Positions 45,338 through 56,970 of a stretch of 64,000 bases of DNA are shown here, in pieces. The notes beneath the pieces are model-generated. The model did not search any database and was not told where the DNA came from. It saw only the letters and a list, made by a program, of their open reading frames with translations. The translations under genes were made by a program, and so were the position numbers. Origin of the DNA: Betaproteobacteria bacterium (lineage in GTDB: Bacteria; Pseudomonadota; Gammaproteobacteria; Burkholderiales; Thiobacillaceae); contig JACRAU010000031.1 of assembly GCA_016234655.1 (NCBI GenBank), positions 1 to 64,000 on the forward strand. Reading direction: 5' to 3'. How positions within the stretch are numbered: the stretch's first letter is position 1; each line of letters starts with the position of its first letter.

Positions 45338-46042
45338 TCACGGCGTGTTCAGGCGCACGAACTCCGCGAAGTAGTCGGACTGCACGATATAGGTGCCGTC
45401 GCAATTGAACGAGGCGCGCACGATGCCTTGCGACAGCGAGATCGCGGCATTCCTCAGGTAATAGCCCTCGATGCCGCGCAGGGTGTTCAGACTGTTGACG
45501 ATCTCGGTAATGCCCTTGCGCGGCGGCGGCCGCCATTCCACGCGTTGTTCGTCCAATACCTTGCGCCATGGGCGTGGCAGGAAATTGCGCAGCGGCCCGG
45601 TTTGCACCATGGTACGCAGCCAGGCCACGGTGCGCATTTTTTCCGCGTAGGGCACGGCGATGAAATGACGTTGCAGGTAATCCGGCTGAATCAGAAGTTC
45701 GGCATCGTGGATCTCGTAGGCGAAGATATTGAAGATGGATTCGGTGCGCACCTCGGAGCTGTTGAAACCGATATAGATCGCATAGACGCCGGTCTCCGCC
45801 AGGAGGTAGGCGCAGGCGTCGAGCACCTGGCCGGCGACCTTGTCGATGCGGGAAGGCTGCCTCGGCCGTTGCGGCGCGGTCTCGCGCAGCGAGGGGTCGC
45901 CCTTGATGCTGACGAAGCGCTTGCCCGGCGGCAGGCCGAAGGCGCCGACGATGGCCTCGTGCACCAGGCAATATTCGGCATCCCGCCGGGCTTGCTCCGG
46001 CGAGTCGGCGGCCGGCTCGGGTGGGGCGGGATTTTTCTGCAT
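45338..46042 (-). CDS. Hypothetical protein, about 234 residues
   Basis: I do not recognise a family. The protein seems soluble, with conserved-looking blocks GLPPGKRFVSIKGDP, VYAIYIGFNSSEVRTESIFNIFAYEIHDAELL and GYYLRNAAISLSQGIVRASFNCDGTYI. I chose ATG at 46042 because the upstream extension (ATG at 46147) is an Arg/Lys-rich stretch with no motif. It is divergent from an HD-GYP gene and convergent with the anti-sigma gene, so context gives no clear role. Confidence 0.6.
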   Translation of the reverse strand: MQKNPAPPEPAADSPEQARRDAEYCLVHEAIVGAFGLPPGKRFVSIKGDPSLRETAPQRPRQPSRIDKVAGQVLDACAYLLAETGVYAIYIGFNSSEVRTESIFNIFAYEIHDAELLIQPDYLQRHFIAVPYAEKMRTVAWLRTMVQTGPLRNFLPRPWRKVLDEQRVEWRPPPRKGITEIVNSLNTLRGIEGYYLRNAAISLSQGIVRASFNCDGTYIVQSDYFAEFVRLNTP

Positions 46043-46182
46043 GCGGCGTGCCTTCGCTAGACGACCGGCCAGTCTGCGCCGCGATTGTTGCAAGAATGAG
46101 ATCGCCGGTTTGACAGGCCGGCGGCTTTTCGCCACATTCGTTCCCATGTCCACGGGGAGCGGCGCGATGCCGTGCGATTGCA

Positions 46183-47319
46183 ATGCCAGATATGTTCGAT
46201 CATGAAGATGCATTGGGTGGGCTGGGCTCGAATGCGGATTTGCTTGTCAAGCTCGATAGCGTCCATGCGGCATTGAGGGAGCGTTTTCCCTTTCTCGACC
46301 GTATCGCCTGCGCGATCTACGACCCCCGGACCGACTCGTTGCGCAATTTCCTCAGCAGCGGGCCGGAGACGCCCCTGGCCCACTACCAGGCCAAGCTGTC
46401 GGAGTCGAAGTCCCTGCTGGAGATCATCGAGGCCCGGCGGCCTCGGGTGGTGAACGATCTCGCCATCTTCCGGGACGGCCGCCATGACCATACCCGGAAG
46501 ATCGGCGCGGCCGGCTACCGCGCCAGCTACACCATGCCGATGTATAGCCGGGGCGAATTCTTCGGCTTCGTCTTCTTCAACTCCTTCGAGCAAGACGTGT
46601 TCAGCGACGAGGTACTGCACCAGATCGACCCCTTCGGCCACCTGATCTCGCTGACCATCATCCATGACCTGAGTTCGCTGCGCACCTTGTTGGCCTCGGT
46701 GAAGACCGCGCGCGACATGATGCATGCGCGCGATTCCGAGACCGGCTCGCACCTCGACCGCATGTCGCGTTACGCGCGGCTGATCGCGCGTGGCGTGGCC
46801 GAGCGCCATGGCTTGGACGACGAGACCATCGAACATATCTTCGTCTTCTCGCCGCTGCACGATGTCGGCAAGATCGGCATCCCGGACGACATTCTGCTCA
46901 AGGCCGGCAAACTGAACGAGGCCGAGTTCGAGCAGATGAAGTCGCATGCCGGCAAGGGCCGGGAATTGATCGACGTGATGCTGGGCAATTTCGATCTAGC
47001 CAAGCAGCCGCATATCGATGTCTTGCGCAATATCGCGGAGCTGCACCACGAGGCCTACGACGGCAGCGGCTATCCGCACGGCCGGAAAGGCGCCGACATA
47101 CCGATCGAGGCGCGCATCGTCGCCGTGGCCGACGTGTTCGACGCCTTGACCAGCCGCCGGCCGTACAAAGAGGCCTGGAGCAACGACGAGGCCTTCGCCC
47201 TGCTGCGCCAACTGAGCGGGGCCAAGCTCGACCCCGATTGCGTCGAGGTGCTGATCGGCAACCGGGCCGAGGTGGAGGAGATTCAGCGCTGTTTCGGCGA
47301 GGATCCATTGGGCGCTTAG
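46183..47319 (+). CDS. GAF-like sensor with HD-GYP phosphodiesterase domain
   Basis: 378 residues. Residues about 20-170 look like a GAF-type sensor. The HD-GYP domain (about 175-370) has HD at 226-227 followed by GKIGIPD, HHE at 288-290 and DGSGYP at 293-298, a complete set for cyclic di-GMP hydrolysis. It should lower cyclic di-GMP in response to a cytoplasmic signal. No membrane segment is seen. Confidence 0.92.
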   Translation: MPDMFDHEDALGGLGSNADLLVKLDSVHAALRERFPFLDRIACAIYDPRTDSLRNFLSSGPETPLAHYQAKLSESKSLLEIIEARRPRVVNDLAIFRDGRHDHTRKIGAAGYRASYTMPMYSRGEFFGFVFFNSFEQDVFSDEVLHQIDPFGHLISLTIIHDLSSLRTLLASVKTARDMMHARDSETGSHLDRMSRYARLIARGVAERHGLDDETIEHIFVFSPLHDVGKIGIPDDILLKAGKLNEAEFEQMKSHAGKGRELIDVMLGNFDLAKQPHIDVLRNIAELHHEAYDGSGYPHGRKGADIPIEARIVAVADVFDALTSRRPYKEAWSNDEAFALLRQLSGAKLDPDCVEVLIGNRAEVEEIQRCFGEDPLGA

Positions 47320-47436
47320 CGCTTTTCGGTTTGTCGAGCGGATGCGGCCGCAAATTTTTCAATGCCCGCGAATCCAAATGCTGCCTTCATGCCTCTTAGT
47401 GCCGGGGAATGTTCCCAAGAAATCGAAGGGGCTGAA

Positions 47437-47661
47437 ATGATTTACCTGAAGAATTTGCCGCTTTGGGAGCGGTCGTTGCGTATCGGCGCTGGGGTGGTGG
47501 CCGGGGCTTATGGCGTATTGAATGCCGGCGAGCCCTTGGGGTGGTTGGTCTTGGCGGCCGGCGCCGGCATCGCCCTGACCGGTATATACGGCTATTGTCC
47601 AGCCTGCGCCCTGGCCGGCCGTGGATTGGAAAAACGCGCACAGCAGGAGAGCGGCCGATGA
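47437..47661 (+). CDS. DUF2892-type small membrane protein
   Basis: 74 residues, two membrane helices (about 15-35 and 37-53) and a short Cys pair YCPAC. GAAGGGG lies six bases before the chosen ATG; an upstream in-frame ATG at 47362 gives a poor N-terminus. DUF2892/YgaP-like proteins are common, with unknown role. It overlaps the next sigma factor gene by four bases. Confidence 0.75.
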   Translation: MIYLKNLPLWERSLRIGAGVVAGAYGVLNAGEPLGWLVLAAGAGIALTGIYGYCPACALAGRGLEKRAQQESGR

Positions 47662-48176
47662 CTGTCCTGGAGCGGCATGCTCCGCTGCTGGAACCGGCTC
47701 GCCTGGGAGACCGCGCGGCACTGGAGAGTCTGTTGCGTGCCTGCCAGCCCGATGTGCGTCGCTACGCCTACCGGCATTGCTTGATGAGCGACGTGGACGA
47801 TGCGGTGCAGGAAACATTGCTGATCGTTGCGCGCCGAATCCAATCCTTGCGCGCGATAGCTGCTTTTTCCGGCTGGTTGTTCCAGATAGTGCGCCGCGAA
47901 TGCCGCCGTCTGGAGCGGCGCGTCTTCGGCCTGGATTCATTCGATGAAGAAAAAATGGAGGGCTGGCTGGCGGTGCATTCGGATGACGCCGTTCGGCTCG
48001 ATCTGATCGGTGGCTTGGAATCCTTGTCCATGCATCATCGCGAGGCGATCCTGCTGCGGGACTTCGAGGAGCTGACCATTCGTGAGCTCGCGGAGCGCCT
48101 GCGGTTGTCGATTCCCGCGACCAAAAGCCGCTTGCGCCGAGCGCGAGAGTTGATGCGCGAATACTTGCTGGCGTAG
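47658..48176 (+). CDS. Sigma-70 family ECF sigma factor
   Basis: 172 residues: region 2 (YAYRHCLMSDVDDAVQETLLIVARRI) and region 4 (LSMHHREAILLRDFEELTIRELAERL). The ATG overlaps the DUF2892 gene, so the small membrane protein may take the place of an anti-sigma factor. No classical anti-sigma gene is adjacent. Confidence 0.88.
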   Translation: MTVLERHAPLLEPARLGDRAALESLLRACQPDVRRYAYRHCLMSDVDDAVQETLLIVARRIQSLRAIAAFSGWLFQIVRRECRRLERRVFGLDSFDEEKMEGWLAVHSDDAVRLDLIGGLESLSMHHREAILLRDFEELTIRELAERLRLSIPATKSRLRRARELMREYLLA

Positions 48177-48184
48177 GGGGGGAT

Positions 48185-48565
48185 ATGGATTGGCTGGTGC
48201 AATGGATAGGCGGCAAACCCACCACGCAGACGATAGCCATATCCGGCAAGTCGGTCGAGTTGCGTTGTTCGGCCCGTGCCGGCAGGGAGCTGGCCAGGCG
48301 CGAACGGCTACTGATCGTGGAAGTTGAATTGGCCTTTGCCTGTTTTGCCCGAAAGCAGATGCATTTTCATGAAATGGCGCCGGGCAGGGAAACCATAAGC
48401 GTGAACGCCAAACTGGCGCTGTTGTTTACCAAGATCGTGCCGAACAGTTGCGATCCGGCCACGCCGGCAGAAGGCGGGCAAGGCGAGATGCCGCCAGGTT
48501 TCGTGCCAAGCTGGATCGAGCTCGATTATGTGAGAGGGGGGTGGCGCGGAGACTACGGGCTATAG
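48185..48565 (+). CDS. Hypothetical protein, 126 residues
   Basis: No family recognised. It starts eight bases after the sigma factor stop with a G-rich ribosome binding site, so it is co-transcribed. The sequence is mixed alpha/beta with no membrane segment and a Gly/Arg-rich end. It could be a soluble sigma partner, but this is only positional inference. Confidence 0.55.
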   Translation: MDWLVQWIGGKPTTQTIAISGKSVELRCSARAGRELARRERLLIVEVELAFACFARKQMHFHEMAPGRETISVNAKLALLFTKIVPNSCDPATPAEGGQGEMPPGFVPSWIELDYVRGGWRGDYGL

Positions 48566-48567
48566 CG

Positions 48568-51252
48568 CTAGGGTATTGTAAATACCGTTTGCCACAGGCG
48601 TTTCACCGCCTCTGCCGGCTCGGCGACCTGCCCGGGCTCGACCCGGGCATATCCCTCGCCTTGCAGCTTGATCGCATGCTGCTGCCGCCGCAGCTCGCGA
48701 TAGGCATCGGCCGCCGGCAGCGCGACCTCGCTCGGCAACAGCCCAAGCTCGCTGGCGCGCCTAAGCAGCGCGATGTTGCCGACGTTCGCGGTCATCTCGG
48801 GCCGCGCCGCCGCCTCGGCCAGGATCAGGAATTGCACGGCGAATTCCAGATCGACCAGGCCGCCGGCATCGTGCTTCAGGTCGAACCGGTCGCTCGGATT
48901 CGGGTGGCCGTCGTGCATCTTCTGCCGCATCTCCAGCACCTCGGCCTTCAGCTTGGCGCGGTCGCGCGCCTGGCACAGCACGGCCTGGCGGATCGCGTCG
49001 AACTGCCGGCCGACGGCGGCATCGCCGCAGACGAAGCGGGCGCGGGTCAGGGCCTGGTGCTCCCAGGTCCAGGCCTGGGTTCTCTGGTAGTCGTCGAAGG
49101 CCTCGACCGAACTGACCAAGAGGCCCGAGGCACCGTCCGGCCGCAGGCGCAGGTCGGTCTCGTATAAGTTGCCGGCGGCGGTCAGGGTGGACAGCCAGGT
49201 ATTCAGCCGCTTGGCCAGCTTGGCGTAAACGTCTTGCGCATCCGGGTGCGCATCGTCGTAGAGGAAGACCAGATCGAGGTCGGAGGCGTAGCCCATCTCC
49301 TTGCCGCCCAGCTTGCCGTAGGCGATCACCGCGAAGGCAGGCGCCGCGCGATGCCTGCCGGGCAGGCCGGCCCAAACCAGTCCTAGGGTCTCGGCCAGGA
49401 TCAGATCGGCCAGGGCCGACAGCTGGTCCGACAGCTTTTCTATCGTCCACAGCCCGGCCAGGTCCTGGGCCAGCAGGTGGAATACCTCGGACTGCTTGAA
49501 TTGGCGCAGCGCGTCCATCTGCCGCTCCACGTCGCCGTCCAGGCCATGCGATTGCTGATGCAATTCGGCCTGCTTCAAGGCCCAGTCTGGCGCGGCCAAC
49601 AGCGCGCGGGCGTCGAGCAGCTCATCCAGCAGGTGCGGCTGACGGTTGAGGTATTGCGCCGCCCACGGGCTGGCGCTGAGCATCTTGGCGACCTGGTTCA
49701 GGCTCTGCGGATACTCGCGCAGCAGGGCGAGATAGGGCGCGCGGCCGCCGATGGCTTCGAGCAGGGCCAGGATGCGGGCAAGCGTCGTCTCGGCATTGAC
49801 GAAATGGCCGGCCACTTCGATCAGCGGCGGCAGCAGGCCGTCGAGTGCGGTCTTGCTGCTGGCCGGCAAGTGCGAATAGCGCTGGCCATGCTTGAAGGCG
49901 AGCAGTCGCCCATAGACCGCCTTGGCCTCGCGGTAACCGATCTCGGCCAATTTGCCGAGCGCGGTCTCCTCCGGCCAGTCGAACAGTCCGGTCAGCGGGT
50001 GGCCGGACTGGTCTTCCTGCGGCGCGCCGAACACTTGCTCGAATTGGCCGCTGACCTTGCGCCGTAGCGGGTCGAGCCGGGCCAGGAAGGCGGCGTAGCC
50101 GTCGAAACCCAGCGCGCGCGCGACCGCGTCGCGGTCGGCCTCGTTGCCCGGCAGGGTCTGGGTCTGTGCGTCGTCCAGGTATTGCAGCCGGTGCTCCAGG
50201 TCGCGCAGGAAGACATAGGCCTGCTCCAGTTCCTGCGTGATGGCCTCGGGCAGCAGGTCGAAGGCGGCCAACTGGTGCAGGGTGCCGAGGGTCGGCCGCT
50301 GTTGCAGCGAGGGCAGCCGGCCGCCCCGGATCAGTTGGAAGACCTGGGCGATGAACTCCACCTCGCGGATGCCGCCGGGGCCGAGCTTGATGTTGTCGGC
50401 CAAGTCGCGCCGCGCCACCTCGCGCCGAATCTGCGCATGCAGCTCGCGCATCGCGGCCAAGGCGCCATAGTCCAGATATTTGCGGAACACGAAGGGCAGG
50501 CGCAGCGCCTCCAGTTCGGCCGTGCGCTCGCCGGTGATCGCGCGGCCCTTGATCCAGGCATAGCGTTCCCACTCGCGTGCCTGGGTATAGAAATAGCCTT
50601 CCAGCGCGGCGAAGCTGGAGACCAACGGGCCGCCGTCGCCATAGGGCCGCAGCCGCATATCGACCCGGAACACGAAGCCGTCGCCGGTCGGCTCGCCGAT
50701 GGCGGCGATCAGCCGCTTGCCCAGACGGGTGAAGAATTCGAAGTTGGACAGCTTGCGCGGGCCGTCGGTCTCGCCGTCCTCGGGGAAGACGAAGATCAGG
50801 TCGATGTCGGACGAGGCGTTGAGCTCTCGGCCGCCCAGCTTGCCCATGCCGACCACGATCAATTGCTGCGGCCGGCCTTGGCCGTCGAGCGGCTGGCCGT
50901 GGACCTCGGCCAGATCGGCATGCAGCCAGTCGGTGGCCTGCCGTACGGCCAGCTCGGCCAGTTCGCTCAGGGTCCGGGTCACCTCGGTCAGGTCGGCCCG
51001 GCCCGACAGGTCGCGCGCGATCACCCGGCACATCACGTCTTGCCGCAGCCGGCGCAGGGACTGCTTGAGGCCGGCCTCGTCGGTCCAGGGCTGCTCGGCC
51101 AGTTGCGCCGCCATTTCGGCGCGGGTGAAGACCCGTTCCAGCGTGGCCTCCAGCCGCGCCCGCGATTCGGGCCGGGCGCTCAGGCGGCCTTGTACATAGC
51201 GGCTGTATCGGATGACGAGATCGATAGATTCTTGCGGTGCGGGCGCGGGCAT
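48568..51252 (-). CDS. glnE: Bifunctional glutamine synthetase adenylyltransferase/deadenylase
   Basis: 894 residues with two nucleotidyltransferase halves: GMGKLGGRELNASSDIDLIFVF (about 133-155) in the N-terminal adenylyl-removing domain and AYGKLGGKEMGYASDLDLVFLYDD (about 640-663) in the C-terminal adenylylating domain. It switches glutamine synthetase activity in response to PII. It is somewhat shorter than E. coli GlnE (about 946). Confidence 0.95.
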   Translation of the reverse strand: MPAPAPQESIDLVIRYSRYVQGRLSARPESRARLEATLERVFTRAEMAAQLAEQPWTDEAGLKQSLRRLRQDVMCRVIARDLSGRADLTEVTRTLSELAELAVRQATDWLHADLAEVHGQPLDGQGRPQQLIVVGMGKLGGRELNASSDIDLIFVFPEDGETDGPRKLSNFEFFTRLGKRLIAAIGEPTGDGFVFRVDMRLRPYGDGGPLVSSFAALEGYFYTQAREWERYAWIKGRAITGERTAELEALRLPFVFRKYLDYGALAAMRELHAQIRREVARRDLADNIKLGPGGIREVEFIAQVFQLIRGGRLPSLQQRPTLGTLHQLAAFDLLPEAITQELEQAYVFLRDLEHRLQYLDDAQTQTLPGNEADRDAVARALGFDGYAAFLARLDPLRRKVSGQFEQVFGAPQEDQSGHPLTGLFDWPEETALGKLAEIGYREAKAVYGRLLAFKHGQRYSHLPASSKTALDGLLPPLIEVAGHFVNAETTLARILALLEAIGGRAPYLALLREYPQSLNQVAKMLSASPWAAQYLNRQPHLLDELLDARALLAAPDWALKQAELHQQSHGLDGDVERQMDALRQFKQSEVFHLLAQDLAGLWTIEKLSDQLSALADLILAETLGLVWAGLPGRHRAAPAFAVIAYGKLGGKEMGYASDLDLVFLYDDAHPDAQDVYAKLAKRLNTWLSTLTAAGNLYETDLRLRPDGASGLLVSSVEAFDDYQRTQAWTWEHQALTRARFVCGDAAVGRQFDAIRQAVLCQARDRAKLKAEVLEMRQKMHDGHPNPSDRFDLKHDAGGLVDLEFAVQFLILAEAAARPEMTANVGNIALLRRASELGLLPSEVALPAADAYRELRRQQHAIKLQGEGYARVEPGQVAEPAEAVKRLWQTVFTIP

Positions 51253-51388
51253 AAAATAATGGGCGACTACACAAGGGGTGTATAGGCTGCATTATTCACT
51301 CGCTTGAGCCGCTTAGGGAAATGCTGATTCATTTAAATCAACCTTTCCTTGGGCACCCCGAATCTGGCGTCCGCGAGGAGCAATCCGC

Positions 51389-53356
<1,968 letters not shown>

Positions 53357-53384
53357 AGCCCGGCTGGCTTGGTCGGCGCTTGAC

Positions 53385-53415
53385 AGCGCCATCGTGCTTG
53401 ATCGACGATGGCGCT
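53385..53415 (+). terminator. Hairpin after acs
   Basis: A perfect 11-bp stem AGCGCCATCGT / ACGATGGCGCT with a nine-base loop lies 28 bases after the acs stop. No T-run follows, so it may stabilise the 3' end rather than terminate alone. Confidence 0.5.
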
Positions 53416-53480
53416 CAGGCGTCGAATCGCCAAGAACAAAAAAACAATATGGTACAAAGCCATCAAACAAGGGGAAAATC

Positions 53481-55016
53481 ATGCGGTCGTTGTCCAAAGT
53501 GCTGGCGCTCGGTGGCGCCGTCGTCTTGCTCACCGGCTGCGCGGGCACCATGCGCAGCTATGACGCCGAGCTCAAGCAAACCGTCAATCATGTGGCCACG
53601 GGAAACGTGGCGGGCGCCTTAGCCGAGCTGGAGAAAAACAACACCGGCGGGGCGGCCGGCCTGGGGCTTGGAAATAGCGACAAGGACTTGCTGTATTACT
53701 TGGAAAAAGGCGAACTCTTGCGCCTAGGCGGGCAATACGAGCAGAGTGCCGCCGCTTGGCTGAGTGCCGATCAACGGGTCAAGGAATGGGAGGAAATTGC
53801 GAAGCATTCGCCGGGGAAACTGCTCGGCGACCTCGGCAGCGTGATCATCAACGATAAGGCCCGGCGTTACGACGGCCAGGATTACGAGAAGGTCTTGCTT
53901 TCCACCCGGCTTGCCTTGAACCACATCGCCATGGGTAAGTGGGGCGAGGCGCGGACCGAAATCAAGAAGACCCACGAGCGCGAGGCGATCATCGCCGAGC
54001 TGCGGTCAAAGGAAGTGGAGCAGGCCACGGAAGAGGCCAAGACCCGTAACGTCCATACGCGGTACAAAGACCTCCAGGGTTATCCGGTCGAGTCGCTGGA
54101 CGATCCCGAGGTGACGGCGCTCAAGAATGGTTATCAGAGTGCGTTTAGCCATTACCTGGCAGGTTTTGTCTACGAGGCGCTCGGCGAGCCGAGCCTGGCG
54201 GCACCGGGCTATCGCAAGGCGATCGAATTGCGGCCGAACGTAAGGTTCTTGGAAGAGGGCCTGGCGGGCCTGGATAAGCGGGCGCATGTCGGCAAGCGCG
54301 GCCATACCGACGTGCTGTTCGTCGTCGAGAGCGGTTCGGCGCCGGCCCGCCAATCGGTCATGATCCCGCTGCCGGTGCCATATATGGCCGGCGGCAGGGG
54401 CACGGTGGGCGTAATTCCGACCTCCTTCCCGGTCATCAAGTCGGAGCGGGCGTTCATGCCGTCTTCGATCACGCTCGACGGCAAGGCGAACCTGCCCTTG
54501 GCGCCGGTGACCAATGTCGACGCCATGGCCCGCCGCGCGTTGAAGGACGAGATGCCGGGCATCATTCTCCGCACGACGGTTCGCGCCATTGCCAAGTCGA
54601 TCGCGCAGAAACAGGCGGCGGACCGCGGCGGCGCCTTGGCCGGCCTGCTTGTGACCATCGCCGCCGTCGCGACCGAAAGCGCCGACGAACGCGTCTGGCG
54701 CACCCTGCCGGCACAGATATCGCTCGGCCGCGCCCTGCTGCCTTCGGGCAAGCACAGCATGAAGCTGTCGGGCCAGGCGGGCGAGCAGCAATTGGAGTTC
54801 GAGGCGCAAGGCAAATACACGGTTATCCCCGTCCGGTTGATGGGCTCCCATCTCTACGCCATGCGGCCGCAATCGAGCGTGGAAATGGCGGCGCAGGCCA
54901 CGGTAGAGCCGCCCGCCAAGGCCTTGCCGGAAGCGGCGGCCCCCGTCGAAGAAGCGCCCAAGCCCGGGGCTCGGCCCGTGAAATCCAAGAAGGTCAGGAA
55001 AGGAGCGATATCGTGA
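53481..55016 (+). CDS. COG3014-type TPR lipoprotein
   Basis: 511 residues. The lipobox LTGC places the lipidated Cys at residue 20. TPR-like helices at about 30-260 (FSHYLAGFVYEALGEPSLAAPGYRKAIELRPNVRF) precede a beta-rich C-terminal domain and a Pro/Ala/Lys tail. Proteins of this kind occur with YcfL and LpoB homologues, as here. A role in envelope or peptidoglycan machinery is inferred from the cluster. Confidence 0.75.
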   Translation: MRSLSKVLALGGAVVLLTGCAGTMRSYDAELKQTVNHVATGNVAGALAELEKNNTGGAAGLGLGNSDKDLLYYLEKGELLRLGGQYEQSAAAWLSADQRVKEWEEIAKHSPGKLLGDLGSVIINDKARRYDGQDYEKVLLSTRLALNHIAMGKWGEARTEIKKTHEREAIIAELRSKEVEQATEEAKTRNVHTRYKDLQGYPVESLDDPEVTALKNGYQSAFSHYLAGFVYEALGEPSLAAPGYRKAIELRPNVRFLEEGLAGLDKRAHVGKRGHTDVLFVVESGSAPARQSVMIPLPVPYMAGGRGTVGVIPTSFPVIKSERAFMPSSITLDGKANLPLAPVTNVDAMARRALKDEMPGIILRTTVRAIAKSIAQKQAADRGGALAGLLVTIAAVATESADERVWRTLPAQISLGRALLPSGKHSMKLSGQAGEQQLEFEAQGKYTVIPVRLMGSHLYAMRPQSSVEMAAQATVEPPAKALPEAAAPVEEAPKPGARPVKSKKVRKGAIS

Positions 55017-55417
55017 ACCTCGTGAACGCCATGAAGCGGGTGGCCGCCTTGCTGGGCATTTTGGCGCTGCCGGCCAATCCGGCCTGGGCCGATTCGATCG
55101 CCAGCAAGGTCGAAGAGTTGGGCAAGATGAAATACCTGAACGTCAGCTCGCTGAAGACGGTCAATCGCAATGGCCTATTGAACATTCAGGCCGAAATCAC
55201 GAACGACTCGGCGAGCAACCAGCAGTTGTTCTACCGTTTCAAATGGTTCGACGGCAATGGCTTCGAGGTGGGCGGCGAAGAACCCTGGAAGCCTTTGACG
55301 ATTTACGGCAAGCAAAGGCAAAACATCACGACCGTGGCCCCCATGCCCCAGGCGACGGATTTCAGGCTGGTGCTGCAAAGCCCGGACAATGAAACGACCA
55401 GTCCTTCCAGTTGGTAA
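55013..55417 (+). CDS. YcfL family protein (DUF1425)
   Basis: 134 residues with GTG start overlapping the previous stop. AGGAG lies seven bases upstream, which favours this start over the ATG at 55031. It has a signal peptide (LLGILALPANPAWA) and a YcfL-type beta domain (LLNIQAEITNDSASNQQLFYRFKWFDGNGFEV). No lipobox Cys is seen, unlike many homologues. It is periplasmic with unknown role. Confidence 0.78.
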   Translation: MNLVNAMKRVAALLGILALPANPAWADSIASKVEELGKMKYLNVSSLKTVNRNGLLNIQAEITNDSASNQQLFYRFKWFDGNGFEVGGEEPWKPLTIYGKQRQNITTVAPMPQATDFRLVLQSPDNETTSPSSW

Positions 55418-55434
55418 GAGATAAAGGAGCTTCC

Positions 55435-56061
55435 ATGAATCCCACCTCGGTTATCCGTATTAAATCCATTTCCGCCTTGCTCGTCGCCATGTCGGGTTCG
55501 CTGCTGACCACCGGCTGTGCCAGCACCGGCTCGCCCATCGTCGGTTCCGGCCCAGTCACCTATGGCGACGCCAAGGCCGTGGAGAGCGTGACCAACGAAT
55601 TCGGCTCGACCGATTTGCAGACCATGGCCGAGGCGATGACGCGTTCCTTGATCCAATCGGCGGTCATCGCCAGAGGCAATCGCCCGCTGATCACCATCGC
55701 CGAGGTGAAGAACAAGACCAGCGAATACATCGACACCCGCTCGATCACCGACTCCATTCGTGCCCAGATGCTCAAGAGCGGTTCGGTGCGTTTCGCGGTG
55801 GATACCCATGCCATGCAGAACCAGACCGACGAGCTGATCCGGCAGAACCAGACCGGCCTGTACAAGAAGGGCACGGCCAAGAAGATCGGCGGCATGGAGG
55901 GCGCGGATTATCGGATCGAGGGCAACATCGCATCCATCGTGAAGCTGGGTTCGAGCGTCAAGGATGTCTACTACAAATTCAGCCTGATGCTGGTCAACGT
56001 CGAAACGGGCGTGATCGAATGGGCCGACGAAAAAGATATCCGCAAGACTTCGTCGCGTTGA
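55435..56061 (+). CDS. lpoB: LpoB-like penicillin-binding protein activator lipoprotein
   Basis: 208 residues. Lipobox TTGC (Cys28), then a short linker and a domain with LITIAEVKNKTSEYIDTRSITDSIRAQMLKSGSVRF, as in LpoB. E. coli LpoB reaches from the outer membrane through peptidoglycan to activate PBP1b. AAAGGAG precedes the ATG at 55435; an upstream GTG at 55411 lies in the previous gene. Confidence 0.8.
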   Translation: MNPTSVIRIKSISALLVAMSGSLLTTGCASTGSPIVGSGPVTYGDAKAVESVTNEFGSTDLQTMAEAMTRSLIQSAVIARGNRPLITIAEVKNKTSEYIDTRSITDSIRAQMLKSGSVRFAVDTHAMQNQTDELIRQNQTGLYKKGTAKKIGGMEGADYRIEGNIASIVKLGSSVKDVYYKFSLMLVNVETGVIEWADEKDIRKTSSR

Positions 56062-56100
56062 TTTCGGGCGGGCGTGCCCGCCGTTTTATTGGGGAATGCC

Positions 56101-56910
56101 ATGAGGCTGCACGGACTGTTTTCGATCGCCATCGGCCTGTGCTCGATGGCAAGCGCCTGGGCGGACCTGCCCAAGGTGGCGGTGACCGATCTGACCTATG
56201 AAGAGCGGGTCAAGGAATACTTCAGCTACGTTTCCGCGCATGAAAAGACCTCGTTCAAGGCCAAGAGCAGCGAACGGGAGCGGGAGACCGACCACGGCTA
56301 TTCCGCCGGCAGCCGCAACTCGGTCGATGCCAAGACCGAACGCAGCTATACCGCCGCTTCCGGGGTATATAGCTATATCGAGTGGGGCGAGCTGCGCAAA
56401 TTCACCGCCGACGTGAAAGGCGAGATGCTCAAGTCGGGCAGCTATCGTCTGACCCAGGGCAAGCCCTACACCCAGAAGAACAGCGAGAAGATCTACGACA
56501 TCATCGACCGGATCAAGAAGGGCTATTACCCCGGCGCCAACTATGTCTTGTTCGGCACGGTCAGCAACATCGAATTTCGCGACGAATTGCAGCCGGTGAT
56601 CGGCTCCAACGCCACCTCGGCCATCCTGAGCCTGGACTTGGTGGCGGATTTCAGCCTGATTAATACCAAGACCTACGAGATCAAGGCGGCCTTCAGCGCC
56701 ATGGGCACGGGCCAGGACATCAAGCTGCTAAGCGGACCCGGCCAACGCGTCGTGCTTAATCGCGGCAAGGTGATGCACGAGGTCTCCAAGAGCCTGGGGG
56801 TCGAGGTGGCCAGGCAGCTCGAAGAGCAGTTCCGTCCGGGCGGTAGGCCGGCGCTGGACAAGGCAACGGTGATCGAAAAAACGACCGAGCAGGTCATTAT
56901 TTACCGTTGA
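56101..56910 (+). CDS. LpoB/CsgG-like periplasmic protein
   Basis: 269 residues with a signal peptide (1-22, ASAWADLPK). The sequence FTADVKGEMLKSGSYRLTQGKP and the later GANYVLFGTVSNIEFRDEL pattern resemble LpoB/CsgG-type domains. A central Ser/Glu/Arg-rich segment (about 45-85) is an insertion. It ends the COG3014-YcfL-LpoB cluster, with a hairpin (about 56067-56082) in the gap before it. Its partner is unknown. Confidence 0.6.
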   Translation: MRLHGLFSIAIGLCSMASAWADLPKVAVTDLTYEERVKEYFSYVSAHEKTSFKAKSSERERETDHGYSAGSRNSVDAKTERSYTAASGVYSYIEWGELRKFTADVKGEMLKSGSYRLTQGKPYTQKNSEKIYDIIDRIKKGYYPGANYVLFGTVSNIEFRDELQPVIGSNATSAILSLDLVADFSLINTKTYEIKAAFSAMGTGQDIKLLSGPGQRVVLNRGKVMHEVSKSLGVEVARQLEEQFRPGGRPALDKATVIEKTTEQVIIYR

Positions 56911-56970
56911 GCCCATGGCTGGGCGTGGCCATGCCGAGAAGCCCGCGCCGGTGGTGACCGGGGTGGGCTT

